A stretch of DNA of 64,000 nt, from positions 124,001-188,000 of the forward strand of contig NZ_JBHUHP010000016.1 of NCBI RefSeq assembly GCF_042682525.1, written 5' to 3'. Positions 10,201 to 18,405 of the stretch are shown here, in pieces; within the stretch, counting starts at the first letter, position 1, and every line of letters starts with the position of its first letter. The position numbers and the translations under genes were made by a program. The notes beneath the pieces were generated by a model. That model ran no database searches, was not told the origin of the DNA, and worked only from the letters and a program-made list of their open reading frames with translations. The stretch is from Blastococcus_B deserti. GTDB taxonomy: Bacteria; Actinomycetota; Actinomycetes; Mycobacteriales; Geodermatophilaceae.

Positions 10201-11731
10201 TCTGCACAATCTGCTGCGGGACCGGCGCCGGTGCGACGACCACGAGGGCGAAGAGGTCCTGGGCCGCCCGGTCGGGCCGGTCCCGACCGAGCCCGACGTA
10301 CTGCTCCCGGACGTACTTGGCGAAGTCGGGCGGGGAGCCACCGGCCGGAACGGCGGGCAGCGCCTGCTGCGGATCGGCGGCGTCGCAGAGGTCCTGCAGC
10401 AGATAGTGCGCGAAGAGGGGAAAGCCCGCGGTCGCTGCGGCGAGCCTGGATACGAACCCCGCGTCGGCCGCAAGCCCGGCCAGCCGGTCGTCGCCGGTCG
10501 CGAGCAGCCAGTCCCGCAATCCCTCCCGGTCCAGCGGCGCCAGGTCCAGGTACGTCCCCCGCCGGGCCCAGACACCCAGGGCCGGAACCGCGGCCCGTGA
10601 CCCGTCGTCTGCCCGGGTCGACAGCAGCACCGAGACGTTCGCCGGCAACGGCACCGGAAACGGTGGTGCTCCGGGGAGCGCATCGGCCTCGTCCAGCGCA
10701 TCGAGCACCACCACGAGCCGGTTCTCGGAGTGCTCGCTCCAGCGCTTCAGCGCGTCGTACAGAAGGCCCGGCAGCCGGTCGGGGTCCGCCTCGGCGGCCG
10801 CAAGGGCGGGAGCCAGCTCGCCCAACTGCCGCAGCAGCAGGCGGAAGCCCTCGGTGATCGACGTCAGGCCCCGGTCGGCGGCGAAGAAGTGGCTGACGAC
10901 CACCCGGCCCTCGGCTGGCGGACGCTGCGTCCACCCGGCCAGCAGGGCGGTCTTGCCGAAGCCGGCCGGCGCGCGGACAACCAGCGGGCCCTCCGCCTGG
11001 GTGGACACGTACCGGTCGAGCTTCTCGTACGCGGCATCCCTGCCGGCCACCACCGTGCCGCGGTCCCGCACGAGGGCCTGTACGCGATCGGCGATCGCCG
11101 CGTCGGCGTCGAGCCGGACGCCGCCGTCCATCGGCAGCCGTTCCTCGAGCAGCCGCAGGATCAGCCGCAGCTCCTCCTTCAGGTCCTGCTGCCCGTGGGC
11201 CAGGCCGGTCAGCCGGGACAGCGTCTCGATCAGGGCACGCGGCACGAGAGCCGGCACCTGGCGGACGATCCGGACGTAGAGGTCGCAGCTGCGCTCCAGC
11301 ACCCGGTCGTAGAAGGCGCTGCCGTCCGGGCTCAGCCGCTCCGCCCGCTTGACCTGCACGAGCCTGGTGAACAGCCGGTGGGTGAGCTTGCTCGCGTCGA
11401 GATCCACGTCGAACAGCGCGCGGTCAGAGAGGTCCGCGCGGCGGAAGGTCTCGACGACCGCCCACAGCGCCGCCGCCCGCTCGTTGGGCGCCAGCCGGGG
11501 CATCTCCGACCGGACCAGCGGCTCCAGCTCCGCGTCGACGCTCCGGACCAGGTTCTCGACCTGTCCCGCCGGATCGGTCCGGCGGAGCCATTCACCGAGG
11601 GTCCTCGGCCGAAGTTCGGTGAGGTCCTTGCGGCGCTCGTCGGCGAGGTTGCTGTCCCTCATCAGCGCGTCCAGCGCCTTCTGGACGACGACCCGCCCGA
11701 GCGCGATGGCGGCGGACTCGGCAGTAGCCAC
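7220..11731 (-). CDS. Large NACHT/STAND NTPase with C-terminal TPR-like repeats
   Basis: The 1503-residue protein begins with a helical region (about 1-210) of the type found N-terminal to actinobacterial NACHT domains. The NTPase follows: GRDAAYEKLDRYV, Walker A RAPAGFGKTALLAGW at about 253-265, and Walker B RLVVVLDALDEAD at about 338-350. The remaining roughly 800 residues are Ala/Leu/Arg-rich helical repeats (for example AGCGDLDGARRAA and AALAERGRHGEAM), a TPR-like sensor or scaffold superhelix. No separate effector domain is visible, so the N-terminal helices may be the signalling part. The GTG start is supported by GGGGAGG just upstream on the minus strand; the frame runs on to 12163 without another good start. 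It is probably monocistronic. A role in phage defence or stress signalling is inferred from the STAND design, not shown. A 1138-residue antisense frame over it is a codon-bias shadow. Confidence 0.85.
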   Translation of the reverse strand: MATAESAAIALGRVVVQKALDALMRDSNLADERRKDLTELRPRTLGEWLRRTDPAGQVENLVRSVDAELEPLVRSEMPRLAPNERAAALWAVVETFRRADLSDRALFDVDLDASKLTHRLFTRLVQVKRAERLSPDGSAFYDRVLERSCDLYVRIVRQVPALVPRALIETLSRLTGLAHGQQDLKEELRLILRLLEERLPMDGGVRLDADAAIADRVQALVRDRGTVVAGRDAAYEKLDRYVSTQAEGPLVVRAPAGFGKTALLAGWTQRPPAEGRVVVSHFFAADRGLTSITEGFRLLLRQLGELAPALAAAEADPDRLPGLLYDALKRWSEHSENRLVVVLDALDEADALPGAPPFPVPLPANVSVLLSTRADDGSRAAVPALGVWARRGTYLDLAPLDREGLRDWLLATGDDRLAGLAADAGFVSRLAAATAGFPLFAHYLLQDLCDAADPQQALPAVPAGGSPPDFAKYVREQYVGLGRDRPDRAAQDLFALVVVAPAPVPQQIVQKRTGLTSVELQGLPWSVLRWLTVQQVDGSAVYAPAHPLLARDFRPRLGEQATEAQDFLVDYCARWREDDTGWTLRWSAAVLAGAGRSDELYALARDVAYRLAQMLADPRQPDLPLATLDAAITHAASERNAPVVGEFLLERAAHAEAVVRGRTPLAALQEGSLEEARRRAALSGAEFSALWTLLLAWELADTGQAEAVAELVADIPEAAPRQLTGRSARVAALCLEPLARSAPHIFARRRRQLLEGADDGIDGDAATALSGLAERLVDDGLDDAALATVRSMGAPRVDPIRVRIARRLAGCGDLDGARRAAGAVRSPRQRVRALAAAARGCVAAGRRVDGDELFRLAREAVAETGDRREWTLADLAEEQAGAGDFTKAGATAQEIGDVLPRSRALLTLVAEQVAAGADPADALTELRRCAESARADRVTLRLATACFRAGARDDARELFSEVLARSASPEDRQDVVDAQLDGEDLDGALQTLRSLEPAWRPQLLERLAVARAAGRGLGAGLELLQDLPIDGERRADVLVALAEHAAATGSASSARSLLAAALSSRPPVAPGADAAEVAIGDLVRTLAENDRLAEARQVLDLLPSGWARSEALPALATALVERGRNDVVAELAGFAEREWDRDRVREAIAAALAERGRHGEAMAEVARIGRIGAANVALVRMGRAAARHRRYDDAEECLAQLRSGSLVVDSERDRILAAVATARFEDSDLDAAGRSIEQMRTEEEVSACLAEMARRAATPAALDAVRGWTQDRLGPLGRLAPLAALVRAGGDRNGDAAALAVSAREVLATLSGAGGREGIPAHRASGWFAEVAADVAIELDRAGRGDLSRRVRSSAYRLPHGAQARRGIYAAYVRAGRRDVAQKALDAMDDDAERARAVRHAMTGAEGQLWGQLADLLIGFTLAAGRRSGVASSARALAAAGDWDRLTVLLRIGAGTLAEACSLCAALAAFSPADGVQLGHHLSSVLSQEGPYSEPPELALGLR

Positions 11732-12197
11732 CGGGAACCTCCCCAGGTGCTCCAGTGGTCCGGACACGGGGCCCGTGCGGCCGATGCTCCTCCGGGCCGG
11801 TCCGCACCGGAAGACGATGCCGCCGTCCGCGCTCAGGGGAAGCCGACGACGGACCGGTCCGGTCCGCCCGATGACCGGCCGCGGCCAAGGCAGCGGCGCA
11901 CCGGCCAGGCCGCGCGCAGGGCCGTCGCGAAGCTCCGCGCCGACGCCAGCCGGGACCCGGTGGCGGCCCAGCCGGGCACGCCGGGGACAACGTGACATCG
12001 CTGAGGAAAGGCGCCGGAGAACTCCGGCTGCCGCCGTCCGGCTGGCCCCTGGCGTGCGGCGACGGGGCCGGGGGCGGCGCCCGGCCGCAACCTCCGGACC
12101 TTCTGCAGCAACAGCGGGCCCGGACCGACCCGAGCGCCCCAAAGTGCGGTCACCGGAGCTCACCGCCGAACCTGCGAGGCTGCCGACCCGCAGGCCG
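11732..12197. other. Intergenic region upstream of the large NACHT gene
   Basis: This 466-base stretch lies upstream of the NACHT start and downstream of the broken ABC locus. It contains G+C-rich, partly repeated GGTCCG/CCGGTCC motifs around 11755-11880. No convincing gene is seen. It presumably holds the NACHT promoter, which I cannot pinpoint. Confidence 0.35.
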
Positions 12198-12469
12198 TCA
12201 GAGCCGGTGCAGCAGGAGCACCGTCAGCGCGACCGTGATGGCGGCTGCGGTGGATCGCAGCGCGTCCCAACCCCCAGGGCGAACAGCGCCGCGGCGACCA
12301 GGAAGTACACGGTGCCGCCGAACACCTGCCACGTGCGACCGTCGTCCAGCGCTGGAAGCAGCTCCAGGTCGGACAGGACGGGCATCGTCACCACGTAGGC
12401 CAGGGCGATGCTCACGACGGCGACCGCCACGGTCACGGCGGTCAGCACGACCGCCTTCGCGGTGAGCAA
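12198..12469 (-). pseudogene. ABC transporter permease fragment (C-terminal end)
   Basis: On the minus strand from 12469 the frame reads LTAKAVVLTAVTVAVAVVS and later LDDGRTWQVFGGTVYFLVAAALFALGVGT. These are membrane helices typical of an ABC-2-type permease. At that point the frame shifts, and the final helix (STAAAITVALTVLLLH) is read in the frame that ends at 12198. Only the last quarter of a permease is left. It is fused directly to the tail of the broken ATPase gene, as if a deletion removed the intergenic region and the permease N-terminus. Confidence 0.65.
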
Positions 12470-13256
12470 CCGACCGCGTCGGTGTCGATGCCGTGCAGGT
12501 CGAGCACCCCGGGTTCCGGGGAGGTGGCGACGGCGCCGTCGGCGGAGACGAGGTCGGCGAGCTCGGTCGCGCGCGGCGAGCCCATCCGCACCGCGGCGCC
12601 GGACACCGAGTCGATGACCTGCTGCACCGGCCGGCGGCGAGGATGCGGCCGCGGCCGATGACCAGCAGCTGGTCGGCGGTCTGCGCCATCTCGCTCATCA
12701 GGTGCGAGGAGATGAACACGGTCCGACCCTCCTCGGCGAGGGACCGCACCAGCCGGCGCACCCACTGCACGCCCTCGGGGTCCAGGCCGTTGACCGACTC
12801 GTCGAGGGTGAGCGTGCGGGGGTCGCCAAGCATCGCCGCGGCGATCCCGAGCCGCTGGCCCATGCCGAGGGAGAAGCCGCCGACCCGCTTGCCGGCGACC
12901 GTGGCCAGGCCGGTCACCTCGATCACCTCGTCCACGCGCGAGGCCGGGATGTTGTGCGTCGCGGCCATGGTGCGCAGATGGGAGCGGGCGCTGCGGCCCG
13001 GATGCACGGCCTTGGCGTCCAGCAGCGGCCCGGCCTCGGACAGCGGGGAGCGGTGCTCGGGGTAGGGCTTGCCGTTGACAGTCACCTCGCCCGACGTCGG
13101 CCGGTCCGGGCCCATGACCATCCGCATGGTGGTGGACTTGCCGGCTCCGTTGGGTCCGAGGAAACCGGTGACCGAGCCGGGAGCGATGGTGAAGCTGATG
13201 CCGTCGACGGCAGTCTTCTCGCCGTAGCGCTTGGTCAGCTCGTGCGCCTCGATCAT
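12470..13256 (-). pseudogene. ABC transporter ATP-binding protein, frameshifted (ABC-2/bacitracin-export type)
   Basis: The first 209 residues are a normal ABC ATPase: Walker A GPNGAGKST at 34-42, signature-like FSLGMGQR at 128-135, Walker B LTLDE at about 149-153, and the H-loop SSHLMSEM. In the Walker B region the usual Pro after LDE is Ser (LDESVNGLDP). After RILAAG at about base 12629 the frame shifts. The expected C-terminus (VQQVIDSVSGAAVRMGSP, then GVLDLHGIDTDAVG) continues in another frame and is then cut off by the permease fragment. It is probably inactive as an exporter, although a truncated ATPase could be made. The start overlaps the stop of the upstream dehydrogenase gene (ATGA), so it was the distal gene of a four-gene operon. 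Confidence 0.75.
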
Positions 13257-14278
13257 GACGATGCCTCCTCGGTCTGCTGGGCGGTGGCCTCTGGCGCCGG
13301 CTGCTCGCCGGTGAGGCGGAGGACGACGTTGCCGCGCTTGCGGCCGGTGTCGACGTAGCGGTGCGCCTCGGTGATGTCCGCGAGGTCGTAGGTCCGATCG
13401 CGGACCGCCCGGTAGGCGCCGGCCTCGGCGAGGTCGACCAGGAACGCCAGGTCCTCGGCGGTGGGCGTGCCGACGTCGGCGGTGACCAGGTGGCCGGTCC
13501 GCCGGCGGCGCACCGGCGCGAGCAGCAGCCCGCGTAGGTCGGTGATCACCAGCAGCAGCGCGCCGCCCGGCTCCAGCAGATGCCGCACCCGCTCGAACGG
13601 GGCGTTGCCGACGCAGTCGACGATCACGTCGTAGCCGGCCGGCTCAGCGGTGAAGTCCTCGATGGTGTAGTCGATCACCCGGTCGGCGCCCAACGACGTC
13701 ACCAGCTCGCGGTTCGCGCCGCTGCAGACTCCCGTCACGTGCGCGCCGGCGTGCGCGGCGAGCTGCACGGCCGCGGTGCCCACCGCGCCCGATGCCCCGT
13801 TGACCAGCACCGCCGCGCCCGGGGCGAGGCGGGCCTGCTGGAGGAAGCACCGGGCGGTCAGCCCGCCGAAGACCAGCGTGACGGCGTCCTCGAAGGTCAT
13901 GGTGGCGGGCTTGCGGGCGATGGCGTCGCCCGGCCGAACGAGGGCGTACTCGGCGTGTCCGCCGAAGTGCCCGCCCAGCATGGCGATCACCTCGTCTCCG
14001 GCCCGGAACTCGGTGACGTTGGACCCGACCGTCTCGACGACGCCGGCGGCATCGAAGCCGAGCACCGGGTGCTTCGGCCGGAAGAGCCCGATCCCCGCCG
14101 CGGCGAGCAGGCCGAGCCCGCGGGGCACCTCGCGGCTGCGGGCGCGGTGGTCGGCGGCGCTGACCGTGCTGGCGTGCACCCGGATGAGGACGTCGTCGGG
14201 GCCGACCGACGGCCGCGGCAGCTCCTCGACCCGGACGGTGTCCGGCCCGCCGAACCGGCGGTAGACCGCGGCCCTCAT
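13253..14278 (-). CDS. NAD(P)-dependent zinc-independent alcohol dehydrogenase/quinone oxidoreductase (MDR)
   Basis: The 341-residue protein belongs to the medium-chain dehydrogenase/reductase superfamily. An N-terminal GroES-like domain carries VRVEELPRPSVGPDDVLI and VLGFDAAGVVE. The Rossmann fold has the nucleotide loop NGASGAVGT at about 160-168, followed by GADRVIDY. The structural-zinc Cys cluster of true alcohol dehydrogenases is absent, so a quinone- or enone-reductase-like activity with NADPH is more likely. The start ATG overlaps the stop of the DUF4386 gene, and its own stop overlaps the ABC ATPase start, so all are one transcript running leftwards from the palindromic promoter element near 15.4 kb. 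The physiological substrate is unknown. Confidence 0.85.
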   Translation of the reverse strand: MRAAVYRRFGGPDTVRVEELPRPSVGPDDVLIRVHASTVSAADHRARSREVPRGLGLLAAAGIGLFRPKHPVLGFDAAGVVETVGSNVTEFRAGDEVIAMLGGHFGGHAEYALVRPGDAIARKPATMTFEDAVTLVFGGLTARCFLQQARLAPGAAVLVNGASGAVGTAAVQLAAHAGAHVTGVCSGANRELVTSLGADRVIDYTIEDFTAEPAGYDVIVDCVGNAPFERVRHLLEPGGALLLVITDLRGLLLAPVRRRRTGHLVTADVGTPTAEDLAFLVDLAEAGAYRAVRDRTYDLADITEAHRYVDTGRKRGNVVLRLTGEQPAPEATAQQTEEASS

Positions 14279-15042
14279 CGGATCGCCGGCGCGGGCACAG
14301 CGGCGGCACCGACCGCCGGTGGCAGGGCGGCGACGGCGGACGGCCGGAAGCCCTTGACGGTCAGGTACACCCCGAGCGAGAACTCCCACACGGCGATCGG
14401 GATGAAGGCGACCGCGGCGAACGGCGACACTCGGTCGATGACGCCGAAGATCGCGATGTCGGAGGCCAGCAGCAGCGGGGCGCCGACGAGCCCCAGGGTG
14501 GGCAGGATGCGGGGCACGAGGCCGGACCGGTAGAGCACGTAGCCCAGGCACAGCGCGTTGAAGACGGGCATCAGGCTCTGGGACAGCAGGAACGTCCAGT
14601 CGTAGGTCGCGACCAGGGTGTGCGCGGTCGTGACCAGCGAGCCCTGGTCGGCGTCGGCCGTGCGCGCGACGTCGTCGCGCAGGCTGACGAGCGTGTGGAT
14701 GCTGACGACGCCGACGATGATGAGGCTGCCCTCGACGACCCGGGCGGTGACGAACCCGAGGCCGGCCGTCTCGCTCACCCGCTTGGTCACCGGGAACAGC
14801 ACCACCGCGGTGCCGATGCCGGCCAGGGCGACGACCAGCTCGGAGAAGGACCCCCACAGCACGGCGGTGGCGCTGCCGGTGCCGAGGACGAACTCGGCGC
14901 CGTCCCGCACCGGCTCGAACACCATGAGCGTGGGCACGGACACGAACGTGACCAGGTAGAGGATCCCCGCGGCGCGCGACGTCCGCCGCATCGGATCGGG
15001 CGGGGCCGTGTTCGGCGGCGCGGTCGGAGTGGTGGCTGTCAT
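14275..15042 (-). CDS. DUF4386 family membrane protein
   Basis: The 255-residue protein has about six transmembrane segments and the family's conserved features. These are the N-terminal RRTSRAAGILYLVTF, a central LYRSGLVPRILPTLGLVG, and the ending IAVWEFSLGVYLTVKGF. The function of DUF4386 proteins is unknown; many lie near transcriptional regulators. It overlaps the following dehydrogenase by four bases. A second, broken DUF4386 gene lies in the mirror-image operon at 20273, sharing YLMYRSGLVPRGMAMLGLI and FIWELSFGIYLIVKGF. Both operons carry the same promoter element, which suggests the protein is a core output of the local regulators. Confidence 0.82.
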   Translation of the reverse strand: MTATTPTAPPNTAPPDPMRRTSRAAGILYLVTFVSVPTLMVFEPVRDGAEFVLGTGSATAVLWGSFSELVVALAGIGTAVVLFPVTKRVSETAGLGFVTARVVEGSLIIVGVVSIHTLVSLRDDVARTADADQGSLVTTAHTLVATYDWTFLLSQSLMPVFNALCLGYVLYRSGLVPRILPTLGLVGAPLLLASDIAIFGVIDRVSPFAAVAFIPIAVWEFSLGVYLTVKGFRPSAVAALPPAVGAAAVPAPAIR

Positions 15043-15068
15043 GGCGGTCTCCGGGGTGGGTCGAGGCC

Positions 15069-15326
15069 TCAGCGAGGCCGGAGGGGTGGGTCGGCGTCCA
15101 GACGGGTGACCGCGATCAGGGGCAGGCCCAGGTCACGAATCCGTGCCAGCACGCCGTGCAGTGCTGCTTGGTCGGCCACCGGGCCGGCTAGGACGGTGGT
15201 GCCGTCGCCGGCGGTGGTGAGGGTCATGCCGTCGAACCAGGAGGCCCAGCGGCGCTCGAGGCGTCCTCCGATGCGGATCTCGTAGCGACCGGCGTCCGAG
15301 AGGCCGATGTGCCGGTTCTCCGTCAT
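15069..15326 (-). CDS. Small conserved protein of unknown function, paralogue of the one at 50992
   Basis: The protein is 85 residues, soluble, with an alternating beta/alpha pattern. It shares a clear pattern with the protein at 50992-51213. Here it reads YEIRIGGRLERRWASWF, then TVLAGPVADQAALHGVLARI and RDLGLPLIAV; there it reads YRITVSGTLTERLAAAF, TALAGVCGDSAALFGVLDRL and RDLGLELLEV. The fold resembles a small ligand- or protein-binding ferredoxin-like domain. It is the first gene of the leftward operon, directly behind the palindromic promoter element, and a large LuxR gene lies just beyond. Its role is unknown; the repeated location beside regulators suggests a regulatory accessory. Confidence 0.7.
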   Translation of the reverse strand: MTENRHIGLSDAGRYEIRIGGRLERRWASWFDGMTLTTAGDGTTVLAGPVADQAALHGVLARIRDLGLPLIAVTRLDADPPLRPR

Positions 15327-15359
15327 CGGGACCCCCTGGCCGGGTACAGGCCGGAAGGG

Positions 15360-15455
15360 TTCTCGGCCGCTGCTCCGGCGTCTGCTCGGTAGGGGGAAGG
15401 TAGGAACCGGGGTGGTGAGAGCGGATCACCAAGTGTGGTGATCCGGGTGGTGAAA
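15360..15455 (-). promoter_or_regulatory. Palindromic promoter/operator element, copy A (drives the leftward operon)
   Basis: At 15422-15445 there is a perfect 10-base inverted repeat, CGGATCACCA-N4-TGGTGATCCG. On the minus strand it is followed by GCTCTCACCA and, further on, TCCTACCTTCC and ACGCCGGA before the start at 15326. The same arrangement occurs in copy B at 19130-19225 facing the other way. Extra TCACCA boxes flank the palindrome on both sides. It probably binds a local regulator (the LuxR or XRE protein encoded between the copies) and includes the promoter; it could also serve as a terminator for the LuxR gene ending at 15472. Confidence 0.6.
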
Positions 15456-15471
15456 GGACGGCGGCCGGGGC

Positions 15472-18270
15472 CTAGTGGCCGCCGTTGGCATGGCCCGGGC
15501 GGTCGCCGGCCCGGGCACGCAGGTCGAGCTCCTGGGCACGGCGGACCGCGGCACGGCGGTTGGTCACGCCGAGCTTGGCGTAGATGTTTCTGGTGTGGGT
15601 GCGCACGGTGTTCACCGACACGAACAGCCGGCGGGCGATGTCCGGGCCGTCGAGGTCGGTTCCGAGCAGCTGCAGCACGTCCAGCTCGCGGGCGCTCAGC
15701 GGCTCGGCCAGGCCGTCCGGCTCCCGTGTGGGCACGCCTTCCACCCGGGGCCGGGGGATCGCCGAGCCGCCGGCCGCGGACCCGTGAGCGGCGAGGAGCC
15801 GCCGGGCGTAGCTCGCGTCCGAGCCCGACGACGCGACGGCCTGGAGCAGGTCGATGACGGGGGCACCTTCGTCGAGGAAGATCCGCACGTAGCCGCCCGG
15901 TTCGGCCAACGTGAGCGCGCGCCGCAGGGCGGCGAGCGCCGCCGCCGTCTGTCCGCGGGCGGACTCGGCGAGCGCCAGCACGACCAGCCCGTCCACGACA
16001 TGGCCGGTCCGCCCGCCCTGCTCCGCCGCGGTCAGCAGGCGGTCCAGCAGTCGGCGTGCCTCGGTGATCGGGCGGTCGTCTCCGTCGGCGGCGCACCGGG
16101 CCACCAGCGCCCGGACCAGGGTGAGGTGCTCGAACTCGCGCAGGTACGCCAGGTCATCGTCGACCGACAGCGCCCGCTCGCCGGCCCAGCCCAGCGCGTC
16201 GGCCCACCGGCCGCAGCGGGCGAGCAGGCGTGCCCGCAGTGCCGCCACCGGCCGCACCTCGGGGAAGTAGTCGGCGGCGTAGCGGCGTTCGGCCTCCTCC
16301 AGCAGCGCCAGCGCGCCGTCGAGGTCGCCCTCGGCCTCGCAGATGCGGGCCATGGCGGCCCGCCAGCGGTACGGGGTCTGCGGCAGGCCGGCGTGCTCGC
16401 CGAGTTCGCGGCTGATGGCGAGGTGTCGGCGGGCGGCGTCGAGCTCTCCGCGTTCGATGAGCACGCCGGCCACGCCGACGTGCATGTCCGCCGCGCCCCG
16501 CAGCGTGGGCCCGGCCTCGGGGGTGACCAGGCGCAGCGCCCGCTCGAGCGCGCGCAGCGCCTCCTCGAGCCGGCCTTGCGTGAGGCGGATGTCGGCCAGC
16601 GCAATCGTGCAGCCGGCGACGTCGGAGAAGTGCCCGGCCCGCTCCAGGTGCGCCGCGGCCTCGGCGTACCACCGGTGCCCGGCCTCGAGGTCCCCGGTGC
16701 CCCAATACGCCAGGCCCAGCAGGCCGGCGGCCGGGCCGCGGGTGAGGTGGTCGTCGTCGGCGCCGGCGAGATCGAGCGCCGCCCGGGCGCGCCGGATCGT
16801 CCCGGCCGGGTCGCCGGACAGCAGCGCCTGCCCGGCGCGGTACAGGCAGATCGCGCTGGGCACGCGGCGGAACGCCTCCCGGTCGACCACGACCATCTCC
16901 GCCGACGGCGCCCTGGGGTCCCGGCCGTTGCCCGGCGTCCGGGTCGCCCACCGTTCGGCGTCGCGCAGATGCTGCTCTACGCCGTCGGTCAGGCCGCTGA
17001 CCATCAGGGCTGCGGCGTAGCCGATGCTGAGCACCGGCCGGACGCGGAGCACCTCCGCCGGGAGCGCTGCCAGCCAGCGGCGCATGGTGGCCTCCTGCCG
17101 GCCCTGCTGCAGCGTCGGCAGCATCAGCTCGATCAGCCCCGCGGCGTGTTCGGGGTCGCCGCCGGTCAGCGCGTGGTGCACCGCCTCGGCCCGCTCGCCG
17201 GTGGCCTCGTGCCAGTCGGCGGCCCGTCGATGCAGGTCGGGGACGGCGTCGGGCTGCTCGCTGTGCAGGTGTGCCTGCAGGACGTCGGCGAACAGGTGGT
17301 GGTAGCGGTACCACCGGCGGCGGTCGTCGAGCGGGATCAGAAACAGGTTCGCGCGGTCGAGGGCCTCCAGCGTCTCCCGGCCGTCGTGCCGGCCGGTGAC
17401 CGCGTCGCACAGCGGACCGCTCAGCCGGCTCAGGATCGAGGTCTGCAGCAGAAAGGACCGGATCCGCTCCGGCTGGCGCTGCAGGACCTCCTCGACGAGG
17501 TAGTCGACGATGTATCGGTCGTCGCCGGCGAAGTCGGCGAGGAAGGCGGTGGGGTCCGCCCGGCCCTGCATCGACAGCGCCGCCAGCTGCAGCGCGGCGA
17601 TCCAGCCCTCGGTGCGGGTGTCCAAGATGGACACCTGGCCGGCGGTCAGGGCCAGTCCCATCGCCTCGGTGAGGTACTGGGCGGCCTCCTCGGCGGTGAA
17701 GCGCAGGTCGGCGGCGCGCAGCTCGACCAGCTCACCGCGGACCCGCAGGCGCGCCAGCGGCAACGGCGGATCGGCGCGGCCGGCGATCACCAGGTGCGCA
17801 TGCGCCGGCAGGTGCTCGAGCAGGAATGCAACCCCTTCGTGCACCTCGGCGGACTCGATGACGTGGTAGTCGTCGAGGACCAGCAGCAGGTCGCCCGGGA
17901 CGGCGTCCAGGTCGTTGACCAGGGATGCGACGACTGCCTCCGCGGGCGTCTGCGGCGAGGACAGCAGGGCGAGCGCGCCGGCGCCGACGTCGGGCACCGC
18001 CGTCCGCACCGCGGCTACCAGGTAGGCCCAGAACAGCGACGGATCGTTGTCCCGCGCGTCGAGGGACAGCCACGCCACCGACCGGTCAGCCGCGGCCGCG
18101 GCGGACAACCAGTCGGTGAGCATCGTCGTCTTGCCGAACCCGGCCGGCGCCGACACGAGCGTCAGCGCCGCCTCGTCCCCGCGGCTCAGCCGCTCGATGA
18201 GCCGGGGGCGGCTCACCAGGCCGCGCCGCCGCCGGGGCGCGTGCAGCTTGGTGGTGAGCAGGGGGCCCAT
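15472..18270 (-). CDS. MalT-like/LAL-type LuxR family transcriptional regulator
   Basis: The 932-residue protein is a large ATP-binding LuxR regulator. Walker A VSAPAGFGKTTML is at 39-51, and LLLVLDDYHVI (Walker B) is at about 140-150. A winged-helix part and a long TPR-type superhelix (about 330-800) follow. A C-terminal LuxR helix-turn-helix contains LSARELDVLQLLGTDLDGPD, ARRLFVSVNTVRTHTRNIY and KLGVTNRR. Such proteins are inducer-dependent activators, with MalT the best-known case; the inducer here is unknown. I place the start at the ATG preceded by GGGAGG with eight-base spacing; a GTG three codons upstream is possible. The two copies of the same palindrome lie at the outer ends of this gene and the neighbouring XRE gene, so one of these two proteins is the obvious candidate to bind them. 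Confidence 0.88.
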   Translation of the reverse strand: MGPLLTTKLHAPRRRRGLVSRPRLIERLSRGDEAALTLVSAPAGFGKTTMLTDWLSAAAAADRSVAWLSLDARDNDPSLFWAYLVAAVRTAVPDVGAGALALLSSPQTPAEAVVASLVNDLDAVPGDLLLVLDDYHVIESAEVHEGVAFLLEHLPAHAHLVIAGRADPPLPLARLRVRGELVELRAADLRFTAEEAAQYLTEAMGLALTAGQVSILDTRTEGWIAALQLAALSMQGRADPTAFLADFAGDDRYIVDYLVEEVLQRQPERIRSFLLQTSILSRLSGPLCDAVTGRHDGRETLEALDRANLFLIPLDDRRRWYRYHHLFADVLQAHLHSEQPDAVPDLHRRAADWHEATGERAEAVHHALTGGDPEHAAGLIELMLPTLQQGRQEATMRRWLAALPAEVLRVRPVLSIGYAAALMVSGLTDGVEQHLRDAERWATRTPGNGRDPRAPSAEMVVVDREAFRRVPSAICLYRAGQALLSGDPAGTIRRARAALDLAGADDDHLTRGPAAGLLGLAYWGTGDLEAGHRWYAEAAAHLERAGHFSDVAGCTIALADIRLTQGRLEEALRALERALRLVTPEAGPTLRGAADMHVGVAGVLIERGELDAARRHLAISRELGEHAGLPQTPYRWRAAMARICEAEGDLDGALALLEEAERRYAADYFPEVRPVAALRARLLARCGRWADALGWAGERALSVDDDLAYLREFEHLTLVRALVARCAADGDDRPITEARRLLDRLLTAAEQGGRTGHVVDGLVVLALAESARGQTAAALAALRRALTLAEPGGYVRIFLDEGAPVIDLLQAVASSGSDASYARRLLAAHGSAAGGSAIPRPRVEGVPTREPDGLAEPLSARELDVLQLLGTDLDGPDIARRLFVSVNTVRTHTRNIYAKLGVTNRRAAVRRAQELDLRARAGDRPGHANGGH

Positions 18271-18405
18271 GACGACCACCTCCCTGGAGGGGCCAGGCCC
18301 CGGGGTCGACGACTCTGGTCACCGGCCACGCCGTCGGCTCCGGAAACGCATCGTGGCAGCCGGGGCGCGCGGTGTCGACGGCCCTGGCTCCGGGCCTGTG
18401 GGTGA

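Noticed and set aside
7184..10600. A 1138-codon open frame on the + strand
   Set aside because: It lies fully antisense to the NACHT-TPR gene. Its composition (Arg/Gly/Pro/Gln) is that of a codon-bias shadow, with no domain and no ribosome site.
15475..18405. A 976-codon open frame on the + strand
   Set aside because: It is antisense to the MalT-like LuxR gene, which has a complete ATPase and HTH. The antisense product has no recognisable motif.
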